In this document: positions 6,551 to 14,589 of the stretch, piece by piece | How the letters are laid out: the number at the start of each line of letters is the position of its first letter | Position numbering within the stretch: the first letter of the stretch is position 1 | NCBI GenBank assembly: GCA_038317685.1 | Contig: JBBQBQ010000019.1 | Coordinates: 1 to 22,821, forward strand | From: JBBQBQ01 sp038317685 | GTDB taxonomy: Bacteria > Desulfobacterota > Desulfuromonadia > Desulfuromonadales > DDH964 | Reading direction: 5' to 3' | DNA: 22,821 nt | The notes under the pieces: generated by a model | Database searches by the model: none | Seen by the model: the letters and a program-made list of their open reading frames with translations, nothing else | Told to the model about the DNA's origin: nothing | Program-made: the position numbers and the translations under genes

Positions 6551-8389
6551 TCAGTTCTCGGCTGAGTGCAAGCCCCCCGAACCGGCATCGAAGGCCACGT
6601 TGCTGCGATGCGGGTTGTCGGCCCGGGCGCTGGTGCAGTTCCACATGCAGATGCCGCAGTGGATGCACTTTTCCCGGTCGAACTGCGGCACACCGCCGCC
6701 CTCGGCGGCGGTGATTGCCTGGCCGGAGCACATCGCCACGCAGATCTGGGATTCGCATTGGTCACAGGCCTGCGCATCGACGAACCGCACATGGTCGGCA
6801 AAGCCGTGGGCCGCCTGCACCTTGCCGCCGATCAGCAGCGCATCCTGGTGGGAGATCAGCAACTGCCCGTCATATTCGATGCGCGGCCAGCCGAGTTTGT
6901 CCATCAGCGGCTCGAAGGGCGGTTTGCCATGTTGACGGCATTCGGCGACGAGACTGTGGATCTGGTCCGGAGCGAGCTGCTCACGGAAGTAATCCCTGAA
7001 GGCCGGGATGCGCTGCCAGGGGCGACGGAAGCTGCCGTCGACGTTGAAGCGTCCGCTGCTCAGGCCGGACAAGGCCATGCCGAAAAGCCCCGGCAGCATG
7101 CCGCGGGTGAAGCCGTCGCGGGCCTGTTTGGCGATTTTGGCGTCGCTTTCCAGCCAGCTGCTGCGGCGTCGGCCGAGGTAGGTGCGCTCCAGGTTGGCGC
7201 GGCTGAACGGCTCGCCGGCCTTGGCCAGCTCGATGACTCCTTCGGCTAGCTGTACGCCGGTCGCCCAAGCCTCGTCGAAGCCCGAGCCGGTCAATACGTT
7301 GGTGCTCCCCGAACCCTCGCCGATGCGGGCGAACCCGTCACCGGCCAGGTGCGGCTCGCCGCGTTGTCCCGATTCCTGAAGTGATTTGGCGCCCCAGGAA
7401 CGCAGCGTGCCGCCCTTGAGGTGCTTCCAGATGGCCGGATGCTGCATCCAGTGCTGCAGCAGGCGATAGCTGGAGCGCACCGGGCTGTCGAGCCAGGAGG
7501 GGACGAAGATGCCGAGCGCGGCGACGCGGTCGGGGTAGACATACATAAAGCCAAAGATCTCCGGTTCCGGGTAGCCGAAGGTGTGCAGAACGAAGCCGGG
7601 CTTGAGGGTGCACTCGGCGGGCAGCTCGACCACGAACTTCATACCGCCGGCCCACTCGTCCTGGTGGTGGCCTTCGGGAAGGCCGAAATGCTGGTCCAGC
7701 TTCTGACCGACCGGACCGACCGGGCCGTCGCCGACCACGGTCAGATCCGCGCGGATGTCCATGCCTGGCAGGTAGCAGGGCCCCGGCGTGCCGTCGAGCT
7801 CGACGCCTTGGTCGACCAGGCGGATACCGACCACCCGGTCGCCTTCCAGAAGCGGTGCGGAGACCGGCATGCCGGGCCATACCTGGACCAGCCCCGAGCC
7901 CATCAGCTGGCTGCCGATCCACTGGCAGAACTGGCCGATCGACAGCACCAGCCCGTTTTTCTTGCACAAAAAGTGCGGGATGTAAGGCAGCTTGACGGCT
8001 TGATCGCGGCTGCCGAGCAGGCTGAACAGGCGGTCGAGCAGGCGCACTCCGGAGCTGCGGCGGCTGGCGCCGAGCGGGTCCTTGAGGTAAAGCACCTGCT
8101 CGTCGGTGACGGTTGCTGCCATGGGGATCTGGGCCGGGTCGAGGTCGGGAAAGCTGTCGCGCAGCGCCTTTGCGCGGGTCACCACGCCGGAGACGCCGAA
8201 GCCGATGTCGTCGGCACGTTCGTAACAGACCACCTGCAGCGGCATGCCGGGCATGACCCGGCTCTCAAGCAGCACCGAGCCGTCCTCGGCGGTCATCGCC
8301 CGGCTGAGGGTGTACATGAATCCGGCCGTCGCCGGGCCGAAGCCGACGCAGGCGATATCGACTTCCATCGACTGCCGATCAATGTCCAT
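6551..8389 (-). CDS. ETF:quinone oxidoreductase-like flavoprotein with ferredoxin tail
   Basis: This 612-aa protein begins with a Rossmann FAD motif, VGFGPATAG (residues 15-23, GxGxxxxG). A FAD-binding aspartate region, VVGDGPVGPVG, follows at mid-chain, as in the FixC/ETF-QO family. The C-terminus is a ferredoxin-like segment with eight cysteines in two groups, C542-x2-C545-x4-C550-x3-C554 and C575-x2-C578-x2-C581-x3-C585. The second is a canonical [4Fe-4S] pattern, while typical ETF-QO has a single cluster. The likely role is to oxidise reduced EtfAB and reduce menaquinone at the membrane. GGGGAA precedes the ATG. The gene starts 13 nt after the acyl-CoA dehydrogenase stop, which indicates co-transcription. 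A start at Met8 (8368) is less well supported. Confidence 0.87.
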   Translation of the reverse strand: MDIDRQSMEVDIACVGFGPATAGFMYTLSRAMTAEDGSVLLESRVMPGMPLQVVCYERADDIGFGVSGVVTRAKALRDSFPDLDPAQIPMAATVTDEQVLYLKDPLGASRRSSGVRLLDRLFSLLGSRDQAVKLPYIPHFLCKKNGLVLSIGQFCQWIGSQLMGSGLVQVWPGMPVSAPLLEGDRVVGIRLVDQGVELDGTPGPCYLPGMDIRADLTVVGDGPVGPVGQKLDQHFGLPEGHHQDEWAGGMKFVVELPAECTLKPGFVLHTFGYPEPEIFGFMYVYPDRVAALGIFVPSWLDSPVRSSYRLLQHWMQHPAIWKHLKGGTLRSWGAKSLQESGQRGEPHLAGDGFARIGEGSGSTNVLTGSGFDEAWATGVQLAEGVIELAKAGEPFSRANLERTYLGRRRSSWLESDAKIAKQARDGFTRGMLPGLFGMALSGLSSGRFNVDGSFRRPWQRIPAFRDYFREQLAPDQIHSLVAECRQHGKPPFEPLMDKLGWPRIEYDGQLLISHQDALLIGGKVQAAHGFADHVRFVDAQACDQCESQICVAMCSGQAITAAEGGGVPQFDREKCIHCGICMWNCTSARADNPHRSNVAFDAGSGGLHSAEN

Positions 8390-8402
8390 GACAGGTTCCC
8401 CG

Positions 8403-10646
8403 TTAACGCGGATAGTCGAGAGCTTCGGGGATCATGACCTGGGCGAGCGCCGCGGCTGCGCGGTCCTTCGACAGGCGCGAACCGGTCAGGCAGACGTCAA
8501 GCCGGGCCCGCAGCTTGACAAAGCCGGAGCGGCAGCTTTTCGCGCAGGGCCCAGCCTTGGCCAGATGCGATCCGTCCGTCTCGATGGTGTCGCCGTAACC
8601 GCGGCCGTAACTGGCGATGCCCGGCATGATGGTGTCGAGGGCATCCAGGTATTCGCCCTCGTAACAGTTCGGGTGCTCTTTGTCCTCCCAGCGTTCATGG
8701 CCATGATAGCCATAGGCCAGGTCGGCGCAGATCCGGCCGACTTCCCCGGCCGCGCGGGCCGCCTGGACATGACAGAGATCGCTGAAGAAATTCAGATAGC
8801 CTTCGAGGCCCTCGGCGACCACCGGGTTCTCCGGGCCCTTTGCCTCGAGCTCGAGCATGTCGAGGATCTGGGTCCGTGAGGCGAGCAGCCAGCAGAGCGC
8901 GTCGGCGAAGGGGAACACCACGCCGTGGCGCGAGCTGTGGAACAGCGGCTTGCCTTCGGCGTCGTTGGTCTTCTGCAGGTAATCCAGCGTCCACAACCAC
9001 AGGTTCATGGCGCTCGCCAGGGCGCAGGCCCCCGAGGCGGGGTGGCTGCCGGCGATGCGGCGCAGCTCGTCGATCCACTGGCGGAACTGGAACAGGAACA
9101 GCTCATTGGTCATGGTGATGCTCAGCTGACGGCGCTGCACCGCTTCGGGCCCTTCGTAGGTGGCTTCAAGCTGGGCGTCCATCCACTTCTGGCCGAGGAA
9201 GCCGGGGCAGTCCTCGGTAATGCCGTAGCCGCCCATCAGGCTGACGGCTTCGCGCAAGATGGTGGCGCCGTGACCGGTGTTCCAGAGCTTACCGGCGGGG
9301 CAGAAGACGTTGGTCAAGGAATCCATGATCATGAACTGGGTAACGGTGTCGTTCTCCAACTCGGTGAAGCGGGCCGCATCGCGCTTTTCCGCGGGGAGCT
9401 GTTTCATGGTGAGGTACTCGAGCGCGCCCGCCTGTGCTTCGCGGAACACATTCATCTGGGCGCGTCCGCCTTTTATGCCCAGCTCGGAGAAGAACTTCTC
9501 CTTTTGTTTTTCGAGCATGTCGAAGCCGTCGAACAGGCGGGCCGAGAAAAAACCGAGCGAGGTGCCCGCTTCACCGGCGGCCCAGATATCGACCAGCCGC
9601 TGCAGACAATCCTCTTTCTGCTGCAAACCGAGATCATAGCGCGGCGAACCGGGGGAGATCGAGGCGCCGCCGCGGAAACGCTGGCGGTGGTAGCGGATGA
9701 TCGGCTCCGGCGCCGAGAGCAGCTTGGCGGAGGTCATGATGCCGACCGGCACGCGGGTGCGTCGGAACACCGACTCGATGATCTCCGAATGGTTGTAGTT
9801 GGGGATGATGACGCCGTCCTTGATGGTGTAGCCGCCGATGATGCGGTCGGCGGAGATGTGCAGATTGAAAACCGGGTCGCGGGTCGAGGAGAGCTGGTGG
9901 ACCAGTTTCCGGGTCGGCGTGCCGCGATCGAAGAGGCCGGGATCGCCCTCTTCGAGGATGACCATGCAGCTGCCCTTGATGCGCGCGTCGTCGGAATCGA
10001 CCGCCGCGGTGACGAAGTCGGCGAAGCCCATGTTGGTGATGAAGCGGCCGCGTTTCTCGACCTGCAGCAGCGGCTCCCGGCCTTCTTCCCATGAGACCAC
10101 CCGCACCTTGCCGGAGACCATGCCGGTGTCGACACCGACGAACGGCAGCGGTTCGGTCAGAGCGAAGGCGCCGCGCTTGACTTTGCGGTCCTCGCCGGGC
10201 TGCGGTGGCACGGCCATGCTCATGTATTTGCTGCGCTGCTCGGGGGTGCCCTTCTCGTGGATCGGCGAAAGGCCCAGGTTGCTGGCCAAAGAAGAGGTTG
10301 CGGCGCCGCCGTCGACCCAGGCGAGTTCAAAGGCGACCAGCGCCAGGGCGAGGTTCTTGGGCCCCTCGATAAAGCCGCCTTCGGCCGGGTCCATGAACAC
10401 CTGGGTGAGGCCGGCCTCGTCGAAGGCGGTCAGGATGCTGGCCTTCTCCGGCGTCCAGTCGTGGGTATTGCGGGCGCCGTTGGCGACCATCTTGGCAACC
10501 AGGCCGCGAGCCACTTCGCGGGTCGACTGGACCACCATCTGCAGATCGTAGCGGTCGCTGATGCGCCACATGATCTGGCGGACATCATCTCCAGGCAGGG
10601 TGATCATCAACTGCTGGCTTGGCTGGTCGGAGGCATCCTTCTTCAT
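8403..10646 (-). CDS. Large acyl-CoA dehydrogenase, 747 aa
   Basis: Acyl-CoA dehydrogenases introduce a double bond alpha-beta to the CoA thioester and pass electrons to ETF. The core is visible: an N-terminal helical region, GAFALTEPLPFVGVDTG (residues 159-175, the flavin-contacting strand), RQRFRGGAS (321-329), and LMGGYGITED (470-479) followed by ATYEGPEAVQRRQ (495-507), whose E498 aligns with the catalytic base of the MCAD type. The usual family length is about 380-600 aa. Here about 240 further residues follow the catalytic Glu, largely helical and resembling the C-terminal extension of FadE-like or multi-domain dehydrogenases. GGGAG lies eight bases before the ATG. It is the first gene of the operon with the ETF-QO-like gene, etfB and etfA. 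The substrate cannot be read from the sequence. Confidence 0.88.
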   Translation of the reverse strand: MKKDASDQPSQQLMITLPGDDVRQIMWRISDRYDLQMVVQSTREVARGLVAKMVANGARNTHDWTPEKASILTAFDEAGLTQVFMDPAEGGFIEGPKNLALALVAFELAWVDGGAATSSLASNLGLSPIHEKGTPEQRSKYMSMAVPPQPGEDRKVKRGAFALTEPLPFVGVDTGMVSGKVRVVSWEEGREPLLQVEKRGRFITNMGFADFVTAAVDSDDARIKGSCMVILEEGDPGLFDRGTPTRKLVHQLSSTRDPVFNLHISADRIIGGYTIKDGVIIPNYNHSEIIESVFRRTRVPVGIMTSAKLLSAPEPIIRYHRQRFRGGASISPGSPRYDLGLQQKEDCLQRLVDIWAAGEAGTSLGFFSARLFDGFDMLEKQKEKFFSELGIKGGRAQMNVFREAQAGALEYLTMKQLPAEKRDAARFTELENDTVTQFMIMDSLTNVFCPAGKLWNTGHGATILREAVSLMGGYGITEDCPGFLGQKWMDAQLEATYEGPEAVQRRQLSITMTNELFLFQFRQWIDELRRIAGSHPASGACALASAMNLWLWTLDYLQKTNDAEGKPLFHSSRHGVVFPFADALCWLLASRTQILDMLELEAKGPENPVVAEGLEGYLNFFSDLCHVQAARAAGEVGRICADLAYGYHGHERWEDKEHPNCYEGEYLDALDTIMPGIASYGRGYGDTIETDGSHLAKAGPCAKSCRSGFVKLRARLDVCLTGSRLSKDRAAAALAQVMIPEALDYPR

Positions 10647-10663
10647 GTACGGGTCTCCCTTTG

Positions 10664-10689
10664 ATATCCATCAACCGTTCAATGGATAT
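10664..10689. promoter_or_regulatory. Candidate operator dyad upstream of the acyl-CoA dehydrogenase operon
   Basis: Perfect 8-bp arms ATATCCAT (10664-10671) and ATGGATAT (10682-10689) are separated by ten bases. The 26-bp dyad ends 18 bp before the start codon, overlapping the leader just upstream of the ribosome binding site. The size and symmetry are typical of a TetR- or GntR-type operator, and such regulators often control acyl-CoA genes, but no regulator gene is in the window. Confidence 0.45.
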
Positions 10690-11061
10690 TTCGATGATTA
10701 TGACTAAAGACAACAGGCTTTCTGGGGTGACGATACAGAATTGGCATTCTAGCGGAAGGGGAGAAGAGTCGCAAAGCAAAAAAAGGCCTGGCCGCAAGGT
10801 CCGTCGCCAAGGTGCCAGGATTCTGACGCGGTCATTCGAGCGTCAGTCGGAAGAGAGGATTTTCGACCAACCGCGGCGCAGCAGGTGCAGGGCCTGGTGA
10901 CATTACAACCAAGCGGATGCGGGAGCCGGTTGACTGAAGGCAAGGACAAAACATCGATCCGAAATATCCTTTTACTCACCTTGACCCCTGGTCTAAGATC
11001 ACCGGAACAGTTGCAGCCGTCGCTTGCCCGTCACCCCAAACACTGAAACGAAAAATATTCC
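10690..11061. other. Intergenic region between divergent genes
   Basis: No gene is supported here. The region should hold the promoters for both the minus-strand acyl-CoA dehydrogenase operon and the plus-strand radical SAM gene. CTGACGC (10823-10829) and GCGTCAG (10840-10846) form a 7-bp hairpin. On the minus strand, pairing of CCTGGC with GCCAGG just before CCTTTTTTT (around 10779-10820) resembles a terminator. An IS91 tail fragment is listed separately at 10894. No convincing promoter pair was found by eye. Confidence 0.4.
10894..10923 (+). repeat. IS91-type 3' tail repeat fragment, copy c
   Basis: These 30 bases match 2446-2475, the coding end of the decayed transposase (DGWGHYNEADAG), at 27 positions. 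The similarity does not continue downstream. It lies about 140 bp before the radical SAM gene, in the same orientation as the copy that follows that gene. Confidence 0.55.
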
Positions 11062-12165
11062 ATGCGTCCGCAAAGCGTTTTCCAAGCCGTCAGCAAAGAC
11101 TCTCCCCCCACTTCGATCCGCATGGAGGCATCAAGCACGTGCCAGCTGGGGTGCCCGATCTGCCCGACAGCTACCGGCGCGCGGCGCAAGATCCTGGGCT
11201 GGGGACACCTTGACCCGGAGAAGTTTCGCTGCTTTCTGGAGAAGAACCCCGCCATCCGCCACGTAGAGCTTTCCCATTTCGGCGAGATATTTCTCAACCC
11301 CGGGCTGATCGATATCATCGCCATCGGCGCCGAAAAGGATATCGAATTCACGGCCGCCAATGGGGTCAACCTAAATCATGTCACCGATGCCCAACTCGAA
11401 GCACTGGTGACATATCGCGTTAGATACCTGAGCGTGGCCATTGACGGGGCTACCCCGGAAACCTATTCCCGCTACCGGATTAATGGAAATCTGGCTCGTG
11501 TCCTGGGAAACATTCAAAAGATCAACGCATTGAAAAAAAACAGCAGTAGCCCCTTCCCCGAGCTGGAATGGCAAATGGTGGTTTTCGGGCACAACCAGGC
11601 GGAGTTGCTCGATGCCCGCGCCATGGCCAATGATTTGGGCATGAGTTTCTATCCCAAGCGGAGCTGGGACCCGAACTATTCGCCGCTCCGCGACGGCCGG
11701 AAGGTGCGCATGCTCTGCCGGGAGATCATCGCGGGGGAGACCTACTCCCGCTGGAAGGTTTATGATGATTTCCGACCCCTGGACATGTGCCGGCGAATGT
11801 GGGTCTCACCCCAGCTCAATTGGGACGGCAGACTGCTGGGCTGCTGCATCAACCCCTCCTCCGAATTCGGGAACGCCTTCGACTCCGATCTGGGTGAGTT
11901 ATTGAAGGGAGAAAGATATCGCTACGCGCAGGGGATGCTTTTTGGCCAAAATCCTCCCCGGCCCGACCTGCCCTGCGCCTCCTGCCCCATCTATCGACAA
12001 AAGATCTACCCCTGGCATGCTCACCGATTCCTGAAAATTACCGATCCATATCTGATGCGCTTCGCAGCCGTCGCTCTGATCCAAAATGCCGCTCGGCTGA
12101 AATCGTCCCTGCTGGCCCCCTTTGCTACTCGAAAAACCGCCGGGAAGTTTTCAATATCCGGCTAG
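11062..12165 (+). CDS. Radical SAM protein with SPASM-like cysteine tail
   Basis: C27-x3-C31-x2-C34 (CQLGCPIC) is the radical SAM [4Fe-4S] motif, which cleaves S-adenosylmethionine to start radical chemistry. HFGEIFLNPGL (residues 72-82) corresponds to the GGEP-type SAM-contacting region, and YLSVAIDGATPETYSRYR (122-139) is the standard barrel strand seen in SPASM proteins. A C-terminal cysteine set (C243, C261, C262, C305, C308, the last pair as CASCP) suggests an auxiliary cluster of the SPASM/twitch type. The length, 367 aa, fits. The ATG at 11062 lacks a clear ribosome binding site; an ATG at 11122 is alternative but would leave only six residues before C27. No substrate peptide or partner enzyme lies beside it, so the target is unknown. 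IS91 tail repeats bracket it. Confidence 0.85.
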   Translation: MRPQSVFQAVSKDSPPTSIRMEASSTCQLGCPICPTATGARRKILGWGHLDPEKFRCFLEKNPAIRHVELSHFGEIFLNPGLIDIIAIGAEKDIEFTAANGVNLNHVTDAQLEALVTYRVRYLSVAIDGATPETYSRYRINGNLARVLGNIQKINALKKNSSSPFPELEWQMVVFGHNQAELLDARAMANDLGMSFYPKRSWDPNYSPLRDGRKVRMLCREIIAGETYSRWKVYDDFRPLDMCRRMWVSPQLNWDGRLLGCCINPSSEFGNAFDSDLGELLKGERYRYAQGMLFGQNPPRPDLPCASCPIYRQKIYPWHAHRFLKITDPYLMRFAAVALIQNAARLKSSLLAPFATRKTAGKFSISG

Positions 12166-12237
12166 TCTCCGACGAGTCCGAGGCGACGTTTCGCCAGCAG
12201 GTGAAGGGCCTAACGGGGCTGGTTGAGTTCCGCGAAG

Positions 12238-12405
12238 CGTTGGATGATGGTTGGCTACATCTACAACGGGGCGGATGCAGGCATCTAATTGACATGGAAG
12301 CGCGGGACAGGGTTGTTGGCATGCGGTGCAAATGAAAGGCGGTCGATTTATAATCGGATTCTCGGCCCCGCTGACGGCGACCTCTGATAAGTAAATTTCT
12401 ATTAT
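12238..12405 (+). repeat. IS91-type 3' tail repeat, copy b
   Basis: TGGATGATGGTTGGCTACAT and the following bases echo the transposase tail DDGWGHYNEADAG with frame damage. The repeat then continues with GACAGGGTTGTTGGC (12306-12320) and a 20-base perfect identity to 2661-2680 at 12368-12387. Compared with copy a it lacks about 80 bases after the stop region and 18 bases before the final conserved block. The 12166-12237 segment preceding it (translated: SDESEATFRQQVKGLTGLVE) has coding character but I cannot assign it. No gene lies in 12166-12547. Confidence 0.6.
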
Positions 12406-12547
12406 CCATTCGGGGGAACCAGCCGAAGGGCCGCGAGTACTCACCCGCCTCCGGGAATTTTTCTCTGACAAACTGCAGACCGGAGAGATCAGCGGTATAA
12501 TCCAGACAAAATCCGTCTGTTCACTCGCGACTTCAAGGAGATTCGGC

Positions 12548-13150
12548 ATGGCAAAGATTCTGATTCTTTACTACAGCATGTATGGACATATCGAAACCAT
12601 GGCCGAGGCGGTGGCGGAAGGGGCACGTGGTGTAGCGGGGACCGAGGTCGTCATCAAACGCGTTCCCGAGCTGATGCCCGAGGCGGCCGCGCGCCAGGCC
12701 GGCGCCAAGCTCGATCAGACGGCGCCCCTCGCAAAGGTGGAAGAGTTGTCCAGCTACGATGCCATCATCTTCGGCACCCCGACCCGCTTCGGCAACATGT
12801 GCGCGCAGATGCGCAATTTTCTCGATCAGACCGGCAAGTTGTGGATGAATGGCGGCCTGGTCGGCAAGGTCGGGAGCGTCTTCACCTCCACGGCCACCCA
12901 ACACGGTGGGCAGGAGACGACCATCACCTCGTTCCACAGTACCCTCCTGCATCACGGCATGATCATTGTCGGGGTTCCTTATGCCTGCCCGGAGCTGTTG
13001 ACCATGAGCGAGACCACCGGCGGCTCCCCTTATGGCGCCGGCACTCTGGCCGGGGGTGACGGCAGTCGTCAGCCCTCGGAGAATGAATTGAAGATCGCCC
13101 GCTATCAGGGGCGCCACGTGGCCGAGGTGACCCGGAAACTGGCGGTCTGA
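12548..13150 (+). CDS. wrbA: NAD(P)H:quinone oxidoreductase, WrbA type
   Basis: WrbA is a flavodoxin-fold FMN enzyme that reduces quinones by two electrons, avoiding semiquinone formation. LILYYSMYGHIETMAEAVAE (residues 5-24) holds the FMN phosphate loop, FGTPTRFGNMCAQMRNFLDQ (75-94) is the flavin-stacking segment, and FTSTATQHGGQETT (112-125) is the WrbA-specific insertion contacting FMN. The length, 200 aa, matches the family. AAGGAG lies eight bases before the ATG. A TATAAT at 12496-12501 is a candidate -10 box, without a strong -35. The gene is monocistronic, converging on the thiamine operon with a shared terminator. A role in protecting quinone-dependent respiration fits the neighbouring ETF operon but is only inferred. 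Confidence 0.95.
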   Translation: MAKILILYYSMYGHIETMAEAVAEGARGVAGTEVVIKRVPELMPEAAARQAGAKLDQTAPLAKVEELSSYDAIIFGTPTRFGNMCAQMRNFLDQTGKLWMNGGLVGKVGSVFTSTATQHGGQETTITSFHSTLLHHGMIIVGVPYACPELLTMSETTGGSPYGAGTLAGGDGSRQPSENELKIARYQGRHVAEVTRKLAV

Positions 13151-13176
13151 AGCCCCCTCGATCAGGTTTTCCAAAT

Positions 13177-13220
13177 GAAAACGGCGACAGCCCTTGACGG
13201 GGAGCTGTCGCCGTTTTCTT
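13177..13220. terminator. Bidirectional terminator between wrbA and thiC
   Basis: A perfect 15-bp stem (GAAAACGGCGACAGC, 13177-13191, with 13204-13218) with a 12-base loop has A and T runs at its outer ends, so it can terminate both the plus-strand wrbA and the minus-strand thiC transcripts. Confidence 0.9.
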
Positions 13221-13239
13221 GTCTGGGGCAACGAAGGCC

Positions 13240-14541
13240 TTAACCAGCCTGGCGTTTCCCCCCTCTCTCGTTCATGACCTTGTAGGCGCAGAACTCTCCG
13301 CACATGGTGCAGGCCCCGTGCTCTTCGTCGACCCCCGATTCGGCCCGCAGGCGGCGGGCCTTGGCCGGGTCGAGAGCGAGGGCGAACTGTCCTTCCCAGT
13401 CGAGGTTCTTGCGGCATCTGGCCATGGCGATATCCTGCTCCATGGCCCCCTTGACCCCCTTGACGATATCGCCGGCATGGGCCGCGATGCGGCTCGCCAT
13501 CACCCCTTCGTGCACATCCTCCACGGTCGGCAGGCGCAGATGCTCGCTGGCCGTGACATAACAGAGGAAGTCCGCACCGGCGGCGGCGGCCACCGTCCCG
13601 CCGATGGCGCAGGTGATGTGGTCGTAACCGGGGGCGATGTCGGTCACCAGCGGTCCCAGGACGTAGAAGGGAGCGCCGTGGCAGAGACGCTTCTGCAGCT
13701 GGATGTTGGCTGCGATCTGGTGGAGGGGCACATGGCCCGGCCCCTCGATCATGACCTGGATGCCGGCGTCCCAGGCGCGCTGGGTCAACTCGCCGAGGAT
13801 GATCAGTTCGTGAATTTGCGCCCGGTCGGTGGCATCGGCCAGGCATCCGGGGCGAAAGCCGTCACCGAGGGAGAGGACCGCGTCGTAGGGACGAACCAAC
13901 TCCAGCAGGCGGTCGAAGTATTCGTAAAGGGGGTTCTCGGCCTGGTTGTGGGTCATCCATTCGATGGTGAAGGAACCGCCCCGGGAGACGACCTCCATGA
14001 TCCGTCCTTCCCGGTCCATGCGTTCGACGGTGGCGCGGGTCACCCCGCAGTGAACGGTGATGAAGTCGACGCCGTCGTCAAGGTGCTTTTCCACCCCGGC
14101 GAAGATTTCGTCGACGGTCATGTCGACCATCGCCTTCTGTTTGCGGACCACGGTATCGACGGCCGCCTGGTAGAGGGGGACGCTGCCGATGCAGACCCGG
14201 GTCTCGGCGATGATCGCGGCCCGGATGGCGTCGATCGGTCCGCCGGTGGAAAGGTCCATGATCGCATCGGCGCCGGCGGCGACCGCGACCCGGGCCTTTT
14301 CCAATTCCTTGTCGATGCTGGTGTCGTCCTTGCTGGTGCCGATGTTGGCGTTGACCTTGGTGCGCAGCCCCAGGCCGACGGCCAGGGGGGGGACGCCAAT
14401 GCGCCTCAGGTTGTGGCAGATGATCGCCGTCCCGTCCGCGATGCGCTGGCGCAGCAGTTCCGGGTCGACTCCTTCGGCAGCGGCAGCCTGGCGCATGAGG
14501 TCGGTGATCAGGCCCTGACGGGCGGCTTCAAGTGTGGTCAT
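13240..14541 (-). CDS. thiC: Phosphomethylpyrimidine synthase
   Basis: ThiC is a radical SAM enzyme converting aminoimidazole ribotide into hydroxymethylpyrimidine phosphate, the pyrimidine half of thiamine. The barrel carries NANIGTSKDD (residues 64-73), MDLSTGGPIDAIR (94-106), VHCGVTRATVER, RGGSFTIEWM and the metal-site histidine region MIEGPGHVPLHQI. The C-terminal cluster motif is CTMCGEFC (C411, C414, C418), spaced x2-x3, one residue shorter than the CSMCGPKFC of E. coli. The length of 433 aa is the short form lacking the N-terminal domain of longer ThiC proteins. GAGGAAA precedes the ATG. The gene follows the thiE-thiD fusion by 43 nt. A paralogue (BzaF, benzimidazole synthesis) exists in related bacteria, but the thiamine context favours ThiC. 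Confidence 0.94.
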   Translation of the reverse strand: MTTLEAARQGLITDLMRQAAAAEGVDPELLRQRIADGTAIICHNLRRIGVPPLAVGLGLRTKVNANIGTSKDDTSIDKELEKARVAVAAGADAIMDLSTGGPIDAIRAAIIAETRVCIGSVPLYQAAVDTVVRKQKAMVDMTVDEIFAGVEKHLDDGVDFITVHCGVTRATVERMDREGRIMEVVSRGGSFTIEWMTHNQAENPLYEYFDRLLELVRPYDAVLSLGDGFRPGCLADATDRAQIHELIILGELTQRAWDAGIQVMIEGPGHVPLHQIAANIQLQKRLCHGAPFYVLGPLVTDIAPGYDHITCAIGGTVAAAAGADFLCYVTASEHLRLPTVEDVHEGVMASRIAAHAGDIVKGVKGAMEQDIAMARCRKNLDWEGQFALALDPAKARRLRAESGVDEEHGACTMCGEFCAYKVMNERGGKRQAG

Positions 14542-14560
14542 GGTTTCCTCGGCTCTTGAT

Positions 14561-14589
14561 TAGGACCGATCGGTCCGACAGGTCCTATA
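14561..14589. repeat. GGACC/GGTCC palindromic repeat in thi spacer
   Basis: GGACCGATCGGTCC (14563-14576) is a perfect 14-bp palindrome followed by ACAGGTCCTATA-like sequence that overlaps the stop codon of the upstream thiamine gene. Related GGTCC/GGACC dyads occur in the purH-purD and purD-purE spacers. Confidence 0.6.

Noticed and set aside
7421..8437. Plus-strand open frame over the ETF-QO-like gene
   Set aside because: It is a shadow of the minus-strand gene, which has clear FAD and Fe-S motifs.
4496..10646. Assignment of the ETF operon to a named aromatic-degradation (bam) cluster
   Set aside because: No ring-reducing or ring-cleaving genes are present in the window, so the substrate cannot be supported.
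10749..10979. 76-codon minus-strand frame between the divergent genes
   Set aside because: It overlaps an IS91 tail repeat, has no family features and lacks a convincing start.
12533..13846. Long minus-strand frame across wrbA, the terminator and part of thiC
   Set aside because: It crosses a strong bidirectional terminator and two recognised genes in the wrong frame.
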